A stretch of DNA of 64,000 nucleotides from Cerina sp048266425 (GTDB taxonomy: Bacteria; Bacteroidota; Bacteroidia; Flavobacteriales; Flavobacteriaceae), in NCBI GenBank assembly GCA_048266425.1, contig JBLWZN010000008.1, positions 35,660 to 99,659 of the forward strand, written 5' to 3'. Positions 44,599-53,583 of the stretch are shown here, in pieces. Both the position numbers and the translations under genes were made by a program. Numbering within the stretch: the first letter of the stretch is position 1; every line of letters begins with the position of its first letter. Under the pieces are notes generated by a model. It worked only from the letters and a program-made list of their open reading frames with translations. It was not told where the DNA came from and did not search any database.

Positions 44599-45600
44599 TT
44601 AATCGTTCAAAAGCTTCCACAGCCTATCCTTAAGTTCCTGCAATCCCTGCCGGGCAACCGAAGAAATAAACAAATATGGAACGTTCTTCAGCTCCCGATC
44701 CAATACGGTTTTCATTTCCGCCTTAAGCTCGTCATCCAACATATCGCTCTTGGAAATGGCTACCAAACGCTCCTTATCCAGGAGTTCCGGATTGTAACGC
44801 CGGAGCTCATCGAGTAAAATTTCGTATTCCTTGCCAATGTCCTTACTGTCCGCGGGTATCAGAAACAACAACATGGCATTCCGTTCTATATGTCGCAGAA
44901 AATAATGCCCCAGGCCTTTGCCCTCCGCGGCACCTTCGATAATTCCAGGAATATCCGCGATTACAAAACTTTGAAAATCCCGATATTCAACGATTCCAAG
45001 ATTGGGCTTTAGCGTTGTAAACTCGTAATCGGCGATTTTGGGCTTGGCCGAAGTAAGTACGGAAAGTAAGGTCGATTTCCCCGCGTTGGGAAATCCCACC
45101 AGGCCTACATCGGCGAGGACTTTCAATTCAAAAATTAAATCCTTTTCCTGTCCCTCGACCCCAGGTTGGGCATATCTGGGGGTCTGATTTGTCGCTGATC
45201 TGAAATGCCAGTTCCCGCGACCTCCCATGCCTCCAGAAAGTATGATTTGCTCTTGTCCGTCCTCGGTGATTTCGATAACTGTTTCCGATGTTTCGGCGTC
45301 TTTTATGACCGTACCTAACGGCACCTCCAAAAACACATCCTCCCCATCGGCCCCGGTACTCCGGTTTTTACTGCCATGCTCCCCGTGGCCGGCCTTAAAA
45401 TGCCTTTTAAACTTAAAACCCAACAAGGTCCAAAGATTCTTGTTTCCCCGGACAATTACGTGACCGCCCCGGCCTCCGTCGCCCCCGTCCGGTCCGCCTT
45501 TGGCAATATACTTTTCCCGATGCAAATGCGTAGAACCCTTACCTCCGTTTCCGGAAGAAAGATGCACTTTTACATAATCGACAAAATTTCCTTCGGTCAT
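44599..45600 (-). CDS. obg: Obg/CgtA-family GTPase
   Basis: It is an essential GTPase in ribosome assembly and stress signalling. The 333-residue protein has the glycine-rich Obg domain (VHLSSGNGGKGSTHLHREKY, GGPDGGDGGRGGHVI), followed by a G domain. The latter has the G1 loop GFPNAGKSTL, G3 DIPGIIEGA, G4 region AISKSDM and G5 SSVARQG. No C-terminal OCT domain is present, as is usual in Bacteroidota. It is downstream of the HPRT-adenylate kinase gene on the same strand. Confidence 0.94.
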   Translation of the reverse strand: MTEGNFVDYVKVHLSSGNGGKGSTHLHREKYIAKGGPDGGDGGRGGHVIVRGNKNLWTLLGFKFKRHFKAGHGEHGSKNRSTGADGEDVFLEVPLGTVIKDAETSETVIEITEDGQEQIILSGGMGGRGNWHFRSATNQTPRYAQPGVEGQEKDLIFELKVLADVGLVGFPNAGKSTLLSVLTSAKPKIADYEFTTLKPNLGIVEYRDFQSFVIADIPGIIEGAAEGKGLGHYFLRHIERNAMLLFLIPADSKDIGKEYEILLDELRRYNPELLDKERLVAISKSDMLDDELKAEMKTVLDRELKNVPYLFISSVARQGLQELKDRLWKLLND

Positions 45601-45702
45601 TCTTTAAGTGTTATTTAGTTTGGGGTTTATTGTTGCGGGTTACGGGTCGAGGTTTGTTTCAAGCTTTGGGGTATGGCAAAACCCTCGACCGATATCAACA
45701 AT

Positions 45703-45717
45703 AAACCATAAACTTAT
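45703..45717 (+). repeat. Octamer-type repeat, short copy
   Basis: AAACCAT (7 bp) then AAACTTAT, followed by AAACC; a small relative of the AAACNNAT arrays. It lies between obg and the HPRT-adenylate kinase gene. Confidence 0.45.
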
Positions 45718-45726
45718 AAACCGGGA

Positions 45727-46833
45727 TTACAGTCCATCGATGACCGCCCCCAATCGTTCGGTAATCTCAGAAATTCCGCCAATGCCGTTTACACTGTGAA
45801 ATTTTCTTTGGCCCTCATAATATTCCTTTAAAGGAGCGGTTTTTTCATTGTATTCATCAAAACGGTTGCGGATCTTTGCCTCGTCCTGGTCATCCGCACG
45901 ACCACTGACCTTGCCCCTTTCCAACAAGCGTTGAATCAATATCTCGTCATCTGCTTCCAAGGCAATGGTGGCATCCAATCGCATTTCCTTGGATTCCAAA
46001 AAATTATCCAAAGCTTCTGCTTGGGCCGTTGTCCTGGGAAATCCGTCAAAAATAAACCCACGGGCCTCCGGATGGTGCTCTACCTCGTCCTGCAACATCT
46101 TTATGGTCACCTCATCGGGGACCAAATCGCCTTTATTTATATAGGATTGGGCCAATTTCCCCAATTCTGTTCCTTCTTTGATATTGTGACGGAAAACATC
46201 GCCAGTAGAAATATGTTGCAACCCATATTTTTCCTTTAAGAATTGCGCCTGTGTGCCCTTGCCAGCACCCGGTTTTCCAAATAATACAAGATTTATCATA
46301 TGGTTTTGGTTTAGTTGGTAAACTTCCTTAAGGTTTCTTCCTTGCTCAATGTAATCGAGTCCATAGCCTACAATAAATTTATCCGGGATCTCCATTCCAA
46401 AATAATCGATACCGTATTCCCCGTTGTAAACTTCGGATTTGTAAAAAAGGGCTGCAATTTTGAATTCCTTTGCATTGGTATGGGAAAACATATGCACCAA
46501 TTCCTGAAGCGTGCGGCCGGTGTCGATGATATCCTCCAAAATGATTAGCGTCCGTCCCTCTATATTCTCCGGCACATCCAAGAGGGTCTCTACAATTCCA
46601 GTAGAGGTAAGCCCCTTGTACGAACCCAGCTTTACAAAGGAAACTTCGCAAGGATGGGGATATTGTCTTAAAAAATCCGCCACGAACATAAAAGCACCAT
46701 TGAGCACCCCAACAAAAATGGGCGTTTTGTCCTTATAATCTTTCGCTACGGCGTCGGCTACCCGTTTTACCGCAATACGAATTTCTTCCTGGGACAAAAA
46801 AGGTTTAAAATATTTATCGTGAAGCTTTATCAA
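45727..46833 (-). CDS. Fused hypoxanthine phosphoribosyltransferase and adenylate kinase
   Basis: One 368-residue frame holds two complete enzymes. Residues 1-177 are HPRT (purine salvage), with the PRPP loop LIILEDIIDTGRTLQEL and N-terminal SYKGLTSTG. Residues 179-368 are adenylate kinase, with the P-loop FGKPGAGKGTQ, DGFPRTTAQAEAL and LID ERGKVSGRADDQD. The linker is about six residues (LNQNH), and an internal ATG at 46299 could start the kinase alone. The start is probably TTG 46833: no in-frame ATG exists upstream. A stop lost by mutation or indel cannot be excluded. Confidence 0.88.
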   Translation of the reverse strand: MIKLHDKYFKPFLSQEEIRIAVKRVADAVAKDYKDKTPIFVGVLNGAFMFVADFLRQYPHPCEVSFVKLGSYKGLTSTGIVETLLDVPENIEGRTLIILEDIIDTGRTLQELVHMFSHTNAKEFKIAALFYKSEVYNGEYGIDYFGMEIPDKFIVGYGLDYIEQGRNLKEVYQLNQNHMINLVLFGKPGAGKGTQAQFLKEKYGLQHISTGDVFRHNIKEGTELGKLAQSYINKGDLVPDEVTIKMLQDEVEHHPEARGFIFDGFPRTTAQAEALDNFLESKEMRLDATIALEADDEILIQRLLERGKVSGRADDQDEAKIRNRFDEYNEKTAPLKEYYEGQRKFHSVNGIGGISEITERLGAVIDGL

Positions 46834-46853
46834 GGCTTGAGTATTAAGGTTGG

Positions 46854-46861
46854 CAAATATA
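46854..46861 (-). promoter_or_regulatory. Putative -7 box (TATATTTG) of the HPRT-adenylate kinase gene
   Basis: On the minus strand TATATTTG matches TAnnTTTG. It ends 20 bp before the TTG start at 46833, giving a short leader. A -33 box is not evident. Confidence 0.55.
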
Positions 46862-46961
46862 GCATTTTGATTTCTCTTTTTTGATCGGATCTCGAGGGTT
46901 TCTAAGATTTAGCCGTATTTTTACCGTCAAAGTTATCATCTCCAAACCAAATGAATTTTTG

Positions 46962-48119
46962 ATGGATTATTTTTCTTCCAATTTTAAGCTGGGCATCCTT
47001 GGGGGCGGACAATTGGGCAAAATGCTCTTATACGAGACCCGCAAGTTTGATATTTATACCAAAGTAATGGATTCTTCGGAAGAAGCTCCGTGCAAAATTG
47101 CCTGTAACGAATTTGTTCTTGGCAGTTTGATGGATTTCGATTCGGTATACAATTTTGGCAAGGAAGTGGACGTCCTTACCATTGAGATAGAAAATGTAAA
47201 TATAAATGCGCTGGAAAAACTGGAGGAGGAAGGAATCAAAGTGTTTCCTCCCACCCAGGCATTACGGACCATCCAGAATAAAGCTACCCAGAAGTTGTTC
47301 TATTTGGACCAGGAAATCCCAACAGCCGACTTTACCCGATTTGCCTATACCAGTGAGATCGAGGACAGTATTGCAAACGGTGGGCTCCACTTTCCTTTTG
47401 TTTGGAAGGCGGCCCAGTTTGGCTATGACGGCCAGGGTGTAAAAGTGGTCCGCAAGCTCGAAGACTTGGAGGGCCTGCCCAATGTTGAGTGTATTGCGGA
47501 AGCCATGATACCTTTTAAAAACGAATTGGCCGTAATAGTTGCAAGAAGTGCAAACGGACAGGTGGTTTCTTATCCCGTGGTGGAGATGGAATTCCATCCT
47601 GAGGCCAATCAGGTAGAATATGTTATTTGTCCGGCAAGAATCGACAAAAAAGTGGCAGATAGAGCCGTTGCGGTAGCATTAAAGGTTTCTTCAAAAATAA
47701 AACATGTGGGATTGTTGGCCGTAGAAATGTTCCAGACCCAGGATGACCAGGTTTTGGTAAACGAGGTTGCCCCTAGGCCCCATAATAGTGGCCATTACAG
47801 TATAGAGGCCAGTTATACCAACCAATTTGAACAGCATATCCGGGCCATTCTAGATCTGCCATTGGGAAGTACGGAAAGCAAGGTGGCGGGAATCATGGTA
47901 AATCTTGTTGGCGCCGAGGGTTATACAGGGGACGTAGTTTATAAAAACATGGAAGAAATTCTAAAGTTGGAAGGCGTCACCCCCCATGTTTATGGAAAAC
48001 GGCAGACCCGTCCGTTTCGAAAGATGGGGCACGTAACAATCGTAAACGAAAATATTGCCAAAGCCAGGGAAATTGCACAAGTAGTGAAGGAGACGATTAA
48101 AGTTGTCAGTAAGCAGTAG
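46962..48119 (+). CDS. purK: N5-carboxyaminoimidazole ribonucleotide synthase
   Basis: It uses ATP and bicarbonate to convert AIR to N5-CAIR in purine synthesis. From ATG 46962 the 385-residue ATP-grasp protein starts FKLGILGGGQLGKMLLYE, with PFVWKAAQFGYDGQGVKVV and the metal-site VLVNEVAPRPHNSGHYSIEA. The frame start at 46881 is rejected because the family begins near FKLGILG. It precedes purE by 137 bp, forming the purKE pair. Its last codons and stop lie in a CAGTAAG/CAGTAGG heptamer repeat. Confidence 0.95.
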   Translation: MDYFSSNFKLGILGGGQLGKMLLYETRKFDIYTKVMDSSEEAPCKIACNEFVLGSLMDFDSVYNFGKEVDVLTIEIENVNINALEKLEEEGIKVFPPTQALRTIQNKATQKLFYLDQEIPTADFTRFAYTSEIEDSIANGGLHFPFVWKAAQFGYDGQGVKVVRKLEDLEGLPNVECIAEAMIPFKNELAVIVARSANGQVVSYPVVEMEFHPEANQVEYVICPARIDKKVADRAVAVALKVSSKIKHVGLLAVEMFQTQDDQVLVNEVAPRPHNSGHYSIEASYTNQFEQHIRAILDLPLGSTESKVAGIMVNLVGAEGYTGDVVYKNMEEILKLEGVTPHVYGKRQTRPFRKMGHVTIVNENIAKAREIAQVVKETIKVVSKQ

Positions 48120-48133
48120 GCAGTGGTTAGTGG
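48107..48133 (+). repeat. Heptamer repeat across the purK stop
   Basis: CAGTAAG, CAGTAGG, CAGTGG (6 bp), TTAGTGG run in series from 48107. The first two units code for the final residues, and the stop TAG (48117-48119) is inside the second. Confidence 0.7.
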
Positions 48134-48256
48134 GCAGTCTTTATCAACAATATTTAATACTCCCACACGGGAAAAACATGATCAAACTATTAAAAACAAT
48201 CCTAAAAATCCTAAAAAACAATATTTTGGGATTTTGAACTTTAAATTTGGAATTTT

Positions 48257-48748
48257 ATGCAAAAAGTAGCCGTTGTCATGGGAAGCACCAGCGACCTTCC
48301 CGTAATGCAAGATGCCATAGATATCCTGAAGGGTTTTGATATTGAAGTAGAGGTAGATATCGTTTCCGCCCACCGGACGCCGGAAAAACTATTTGAATTC
48401 AGCAAAAATGCACATACCAAAGGTGTATCCGTCATTATAGCCGGTGCAGGGGGAGCCGCCCATTTGCCGGGCATGGTAGCCTCCATGTCTCCCTTGCCCG
48501 TTATAGGCGTACCGATAAAGAGCAGTAATTCCATCGATGGTTGGGATTCCGTTCTCTCCATTCTTCAAATGCCGGGAGGGGTCCCCGTGGCCACCGTGGC
48601 CCTGAACGGTGCCAAAAACGCCGGTATCCTTGCTGCCCAGATCTTAGGCAGTTCGGACAAATTGGTACTGAAAAAAATAATTCAATACAAAGAGGACTTA
48701 AAGGAAAAGGTTATCGAAGGATCGAAATCAGTGCGCAACAATCAGTAA
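48257..48748 (+). CDS. purE: N5-carboxyaminoimidazole ribonucleotide mutase
   Basis: It moves the carboxyl group of N5-CAIR to give CAIR. The 163-residue PurE class I protein shows VVMGSTSDLPVMQDA, VSAHRTPEKLFEF, AGAGGAAHLPGMVASM and VPIKSSNSIDGWDSVLSI, all active-site blocks. Its length is normal. It follows purK on the same strand. The stop TAA (48746-48748) belongs to a CAGTAAA unit that begins a perfect four-copy CAGTTGG array. Confidence 0.95.
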   Translation: MQKVAVVMGSTSDLPVMQDAIDILKGFDIEVEVDIVSAHRTPEKLFEFSKNAHTKGVSVIIAGAGGAAHLPGMVASMSPLPVIGVPIKSSNSIDGWDSVLSILQMPGGVPVATVALNGAKNAGILAAQILGSSDKLVLKKIIQYKEDLKEKVIEGSKSVRNNQ

Positions 48749-48779
48749 ACAGTTGGCAGTTGGCAGTTGGCAGTTGGCA
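48743..48779 (+). repeat. Heptamer tandem repeat (CAGTAAA then CAGTTGG x4) at the purE stop
   Basis: The perfect CAGTTGG units occupy 48750-48777. The unit before them contains the purE stop. This is the cleanest heptamer array in the window. Confidence 0.9.
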
Positions 48780-48864
48780 GAAAAATAGTTTCAATTTTCG
48801 GTTGTTTCTGGTTTCAGATTCCATTTGAAACATGAAACTTTTTAAACCTGAAACAAAAAAAGAT

Positions 48865-48896
48865 AAACCCATAAACAAATAAACTCATAAACTTTT
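48865..48896 (+). repeat. Octamer tandem repeat up to the M3 peptidase start
   Basis: Units AAACCCAT, AAACAAAT, AAACTCAT, AAACTTTT end one base before the ATG at 48898. The repeat therefore makes up the immediate leader of this gene. Confidence 0.75.
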
Positions 48897-48897
48897 T

Positions 48898-50925
48898 ATG
48901 AACCCCCTATTATCCCCTTTCGACACCCCCCCATTTTCCAAAATAAGGAACGAACATTTTAAACCCGCCATTGAACAGGCCATTGCCGATGCCCGGATTG
49001 AAATTGATGCCATAACCGAAAATCAAGAGGCCCCTACTTTCAAGAACACCTTGGAGGCCCTGGAATACTCCGGACAGCAATTGGATAGGGTTTCCAGTGT
49101 ATTCTTCAACCTGAATTCCGCCGAGACCAACAAGGAAATTCAACGGATAGCCCAGGAAGTGTCGCCTATGCTATCGGAATTTAGCAATGACATCACCTTA
49201 AACCAAAAACTTTTCCAGCGGATAAAATCGGTTTATGGGCAAAAAGATCAATTGGACCTAACAACCGAACAGCAAACCTTGTTGGATAAAAAATACAAGC
49301 ATTTTAGTAGAAACGGGGCAAACTTGCCCGAGGACAAAAAGAAACGGCTACGGGAAATTGATACGGATCTGGCAAAACTCTCCTTAAAATTTGGCGAGAA
49401 CGTCTTGGCCGAGACCAACAAATACGAAATGCACCTGCAAAAGGAATCCGATCTTGACGGATTGCCGGAAGGGGAAAAGGAAGCGGCTGCACAACTTGCA
49501 AAATCCAGGGACAAGGAAGGATGGCTGATCACCTTGGACTACCCCAGCTACATCCCCTTTATGAAATATGCCAAAAATCGGGATTTGCGCAAGAAACTTG
49601 CGCTGGCCTTTGGCAGTAAAGGATTTCATGGGGACGAATTGGATAACCGGGAAAATATCCTGAAAATAGTCAAATTGAGGTACGAACGCGCCAACCTGTT
49701 GGGATACAAGACCCACGCCCATTTTGTTTTGGAAGAGCGCATGGCCGAGACCCCGCAAAAAGTCCATGTTTTTCTTAACGAACTGCTGGAAAAGGCAAAA
49801 CCGGCTGCGGAGCGGGAATTTAAGGAATTGGAGGATTTTGCCAAAGGACTGGACGGAATCGATAGGTTGGAAAAATGGGACGGATCGTACTATTCCGAAA
49901 AGTTGAAGCAGAAACTGTTCGATTTGGATGACGAAAAATTAAAGCCATATTTTAAATTGGAGAACGTAATCTCAGGGGTGTTCCAAGTGGCCCAAAAATT
50001 ATACGGATTGCAGTTTGAAGAGGTTTATGACGTGGAAAAATACCATGAGGAGGTAAAGACTTACCGGGTCATTGATGACCAAGGAGACCTGATCTCCATT
50101 TTCTATGCCGATTTCCATCCTAGGGCGGGCAAACGGGGAGGCGCCTGGATGACCTCGTTTAAGCCGCAGTATATCAAGGATGGCAAAAATGAACGCCCAC
50201 AGATATCAAACGTTTGCAATTTTACCAAACCCACGGCCACAAAACCCTCCCTGCTTACCTTCAATGAGGTGACGACCTTGTTCCACGAGTTCGGACATGG
50301 TCTGCACGGGATGTTGGCCAACACCACCTATCCCAGCCTTTCCGGTACCTCGGTATATTGGGATTTTGTTGAACTGCCCAGTCAGATCATGGAAAACTGG
50401 TGTTTTGAAAAAGAAGCTTTGGAATTGTTCGCCACCCACTACAAAACGGGTGAAATAATTCCGATGGACCTTGTGAAAAAGATCAAAGAATCGGCCACCT
50501 TCCAGGAGGGCTTGGCAACCTTGCGACAATTGAGCTTCGGGTTGTTGGACATGTCCTGGCACGGATCGGACCCGTCGGGCATTACGGATGTAAAAGCTTC
50601 TGAAAACAAGGCGTTCGAAGGAACCGACCTCTATCCAAACACTCCCGAAACCTGTATGTCTACCTCCTTCTCCCATATTTTCCAAGGCGGTTACTCCTCG
50701 GGATACTACAGCTATAAATGGGCCGAGGTACTAGACGCCGATGCCTTTGCCTACTTTAAGGAAAAAGGAATTTTTGACAGGGAGGTTGCGACGAAATTCA
50801 AGGAAAATGTACTTTCCAAGGGCGGTACGGAAAAACCGATGACGCTTTATAAACGCTTTAGGGGCCGTGAACCTAAATTGGAGCCACTATTGGAACGGGC
50901 GGGGTTGTTGGAACTAAAAAGATAA
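48898..50925 (+). CDS. M3-family metallopeptidase (peptidyl-dipeptidase Dcp / oligopeptidase A type)
   Basis: The 675-residue thimet-like zinc peptidase cleaves short peptides. The zinc motif is HEFGHGLHGM in TLFHEFGHGLHGMLANTTYP, with the downstream Glu in DFVELPSQIMENW. The C-terminal SHIFQGGYSSGYYSYKWAEVLDADAF is a typical M3 substrate-binding end. No signal peptide is seen, so it is likely cytosolic. With DPP-IV and POT carriers elsewhere in the window it fits peptide degradation. Whether Dcp or oligopeptidase A cannot be settled by eye. Confidence 0.92.
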   Translation: MNPLLSPFDTPPFSKIRNEHFKPAIEQAIADARIEIDAITENQEAPTFKNTLEALEYSGQQLDRVSSVFFNLNSAETNKEIQRIAQEVSPMLSEFSNDITLNQKLFQRIKSVYGQKDQLDLTTEQQTLLDKKYKHFSRNGANLPEDKKKRLREIDTDLAKLSLKFGENVLAETNKYEMHLQKESDLDGLPEGEKEAAAQLAKSRDKEGWLITLDYPSYIPFMKYAKNRDLRKKLALAFGSKGFHGDELDNRENILKIVKLRYERANLLGYKTHAHFVLEERMAETPQKVHVFLNELLEKAKPAAEREFKELEDFAKGLDGIDRLEKWDGSYYSEKLKQKLFDLDDEKLKPYFKLENVISGVFQVAQKLYGLQFEEVYDVEKYHEEVKTYRVIDDQGDLISIFYADFHPRAGKRGGAWMTSFKPQYIKDGKNERPQISNVCNFTKPTATKPSLLTFNEVTTLFHEFGHGLHGMLANTTYPSLSGTSVYWDFVELPSQIMENWCFEKEALELFATHYKTGEIIPMDLVKKIKESATFQEGLATLRQLSFGLLDMSWHGSDPSGITDVKASENKAFEGTDLYPNTPETCMSTSFSHIFQGGYSSGYYSYKWAEVLDADAFAYFKEKGIFDREVATKFKENVLSKGGTEKPMTLYKRFRGREPKLEPLLERAGLLELKR

Positions 50926-50964
50926 GGTTGATTTTACCCAACTTTCATACTGATGGGCAATACC

Positions 50965-52031
50965 TCATCTCAAGTTGATAATTGCAATAAGACTGCTTAA
51001 ATCATTTTCAAGTGGGGCAAGCGGTAGAACCGATATAGTATTTTCTTTTGAACGGTATTTCATTATTCCTGGTCCCTTTTCATTAGCGATCAAAACAACT
51101 TGTTCGCTTTTTAACGCATCGTAAAAGCTCTTCCCATATCCGTTTGTAAGGTGTAATCGCATTGGCGTTGACATATTTTCAAATCCGCCACTACCTAAAT
51201 CGTAAATTATTGGTATTGAGGCATTGAATAGCCCAGGAGTGTATTCCGAAATAAAACCCAAGATTTTTCACCGTCCCCGCTAGCGGACAAAATTGTTGGG
51301 AGTTGGTCAAAGTTTGATGTATCGATTATATGCTGCGTGCCATCGATAAGGTTAACTGCACTGAAAATTGATTTGCTAAAAAACGAATCATCATATTTAC
51401 TTGACACATAATATGTTTGACCAACAAGGCAAGTGGAGATAATAGATGTTTGCTCAAACTGCAATCCAGTATAGGAAATGGTCAACGTTTTGGGGTCTAT
51501 ACGGACCAAGTAATTTGGTTCTTCTTTTGATTCTGTGGTGACATCCCTAACAATACCTATCAAATTTTGATTTTGCTCGTCCCAATCCAATGCAATCAAT
51601 CCCGAAAACTCCGGAATAGCAGGATCTGAAAAATCCAAGATGGTGCATTTAGACTCCAGCGTCTTGTTATCCAGCTCGCATATCTGCCCACGAAAACCTG
51701 TTGAGGGACCGTCACCAGGAAAAATTTCAGGCATTTGCTCGTACATGTACGTCTTACTCTTAGAGCTGGTCACCGTATTAAAATTAAGATTAAATGTAAT
51801 CCCATCAATCTTACCCACCTGTTCAATAATGCCGGTCTCATTGCCAATTTCAAAAAGAGCGCCATCATTCCTGATAGCTACATAATTATAAGTATCAACA
51901 ACCGGAGGCACTTCGGGTTCCAGTGGCTGTTCGTTTCCTTCGGAAGAACACGATACAAGAACAAACAATAAAATAATGAAGTAATAAAAATTAAACCAGA
52001 TTCCGGCAGGCCTACGAGACTTTTTAATCAT
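50965..52031 (-). pseudogene. Lipoprotein with beta-propeller-like sequence, split by a -1 frameshift
   Basis: Two frames join into one protein of about 355 residues. The first starts at ATG 52031 (a lipobox VLVSCSS follows IILLFVLVSC) and runs YNYVAIRNDGALFEIG to SASGDGEK. The second resumes ILGFISEYTPGLFNA to the end at 50965. The switch is at a run of five A residues on the minus strand (51264-51268); one extra A would restore the reading frame and gives KILGFISEYTPG. Short repeated blocks suggest a propeller-type fold. Function unknown. The lesion could be a real mutation or a homopolymer sequencing error. Confidence 0.7.
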
Positions 52032-52128
52032 ATGTGTAGACCGTGATTTGGGAAGCAAATGTAGGATATTTCCGAACTCAAAAATATATTGGCCAAAAAA
52101 ATTTGTTGTCCGGCAAATGGGAGGCAAA

Positions 52129-52535
52129 TTATTTTCCAAACACCTTGATATTTGGATTTATTGCATGTAGATGGGCAATAAATTTATCCTTCTCTTTGGG
52201 CGATACCACTACAGATCACCAACTGCTGAACCGAATTTCCAACCGGTCTAAGGAAAGCGCAGGGGAGCTCAAAGGATTATTGGTCTCGGATATTTCCGTG
52301 ATGCTGTGAATGGCAACAGTCTTATTGTATATAATACCCGATCTAATATTTAAATCGTCGCCATTGATGGTGTAGTAGGTGTTGGCAAACAAATGTGCTA
52401 TAAACCCAAAACCATTATGTTGATAATAAATCCGGACCAAATCCCATCGAAGACCGCGGCAACAGTGGTTCCAATAACCAAAATAACCATTATAGTCGCC
52501 AAACCCCAACCTATTTTGGAGTTATAGCGGGTCAT
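52129..52535 (-). pseudogene. Broken PH-domain (bPH) membrane protein
   Basis: From ATG 52535, which overlaps the rhodanese stop in an ATGA, the sequence codes MTRYNSKIGWGLATIMVILV and a second hydrophobic segment. It then runs out of frame at an A-run (52408-52411 on +, T-run on -). The next frame continues FIAHLFANTYYTINGDDLNI to SLDRLEIRFSSW, where an in-frame TGA (52216-52218) interrupts it. Reading on gives SVVVSPKEKDKFIAHLHAIN up to TAA 52129. The whole matches a small PH-domain protein seen in Bacteroidota. Two lesions make it a likely pseudogene, unless both are sequence errors. Confidence 0.7.
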
Positions 52536-52897
52536 TCGCGCTTTTCCTTGGCCGCCTTAAAAGCATCGTATCCCCCCGTTAGGTCCACCACATTTTTAAA
52601 GCCCAAAGAATCCAAGACTTTTGATGCCGCTGCACTTCGTCCCCCCAATTTACAATATACATAAATTGGTTTGTCCTTATCCAGGCTTTTGACTTGTTCT
52701 GCAAAATCGGTATCGTACCAATTAATGTTTACCGCACGGTCCAAATGCCCCTTCTGAAACTCCTCAGGGGTTCGTACATCCAACAAAGTTCCATTTTTTA
52801 CCTCATTGGCCGAATACTCGGTGATCGGTTCCGTTTTAACTTGTGAAAAACCAAAACTACCCGATAATAAAACCAAAATAAACCAAATCTTTCCCAT
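52532..52897 (-). CDS. Rhodanese-like domain protein, exported
   Basis: From ATG 52897 the product is 121 residues with a signal peptide (IWFILVLLSGSFGFSQ). A single rhodanese domain follows, with GTLLDVRTPEEFQKGHLDRAVNIN and active loop YCKLGGRSAAAS (Cys is the persulfide residue). It probably acts in the periplasm in sulfur transfer. The gene is divergent from the ECF sigma gene across about 125 bp, and its stop overlaps the next (broken) PH gene in an ATGA. The frame start at 52927 is rejected because it lacks a signal. Confidence 0.88.
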   Translation of the reverse strand: MGKIWFILVLLSGSFGFSQVKTEPITEYSANEVKNGTLLDVRTPEEFQKGHLDRAVNINWYDTDFAEQVKSLDKDKPIYVYCKLGGRSAAASKVLDSLGFKNVVDLTGGYDAFKAAKEKRE

Positions 52898-52977
52898 AAT
52901 ATATCGTATAAATGCCCCCTCTGTCAAAAATCCGAAAATTTCTAATCAAGATGGGTATAGGCCCAAAGATAATGATA

Positions 52978-53006
52978 TTTGTTCAGGAAAATTTATACTA
53001 CATTTG
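52978..53006 (+). promoter_or_regulatory. Promoter of the ECF sigma gene (TTTG-N17-TACATTTG)
   Basis: TTTG at 52978-52981 and TACATTTG at 52999-53006 match the Bacteroidota -33/-7 consensus with 17 bp spacing. The gene starts 17 bp after the -7 box, so the leader is very short. Confidence 0.75.
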
Positions 53007-53022
53007 AAAGGGTAAAAAAATC

Positions 53023-53583
53023 ATGTCCAAACACACACTACATCCGGAGACTTGGGTTGATCTTTATGCAGATTACCTGTTCAACTATGCCCTACCACGG
53101 GTAAGCGATACCGAAATTGCCAAGGATTTGGTCCAGGACACCTTTTTTGCGGGACTCAAATCTGCCGATAACTACAAAGGGGATGCGGCGGAACGCACAT
53201 GGCTCATTGCTATTTTAAAACGAAAGGTCATAGATCATTATCGAAAGGTCAACTCTAAAAAAGGGAAAGCAGAAATACGCATAGACTACAATTCCAATAG
53301 CGATTCTGAGGGCAGTTGGTTGGAGGAACGGGTAGAGGACCCATACAGCAAACAAGAAATCAGCTCCATCGAAAACGAGGAATTACGGTTGGCCATACAG
53401 GACTGTATTTCCAAACTGCCCAAAAAGCAGGCCCTGGTTTTTACCATGAAAACCATTCAAGGCATGGATACCGAAACCATTTGTAATGAACTCGAAATTA
53501 ATCCGTCAAACTTATGGGTAATGATCCATAGGGCGCGGACAGCACTTATGGAATGTCTCAATAAAAACTGGTTTAAACTATGA
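53023..53583 (+). CDS. ECF-type RNA polymerase sigma factor
   Basis: The 186-residue protein contains region 2 (ALPRVSDTEIAKDLVQDTFFAGLKSADNYKG with AERTWLIAILKRKVIDHYR) and region 4 (RLAIQDCISKLPKKQALVFTMKTIQGMDTETICNELEINPSNLWVMIHRARTAL). It is a group 4 sigma factor, usually released from an anti-sigma factor by a stress signal. Its ATGA overlap with the next gene couples it to a probable zinc anti-sigma. The strong housekeeping-type promoter suggests basal expression. The trigger is unknown. Confidence 0.9.
   Translation: MSKHTLHPETWVDLYADYLFNYALPRVSDTEIAKDLVQDTFFAGLKSADNYKGDAAERTWLIAILKRKVIDHYRKVNSKKGKAEIRIDYNSNSDSEGSWLEERVEDPYSKQEISSIENEELRLAIQDCISKLPKKQALVFTMKTIQGMDTETICNELEINPSNLWVMIHRARTALMECLNKNWFKL

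Noticed and set aside
52216..52218. TGA in the PH-domain gene as a recoded codon
   Set aside because: Many other genes in the window (msrB, surE, the methyltransferase) end normally at TGA, so general recoding is very unlikely.
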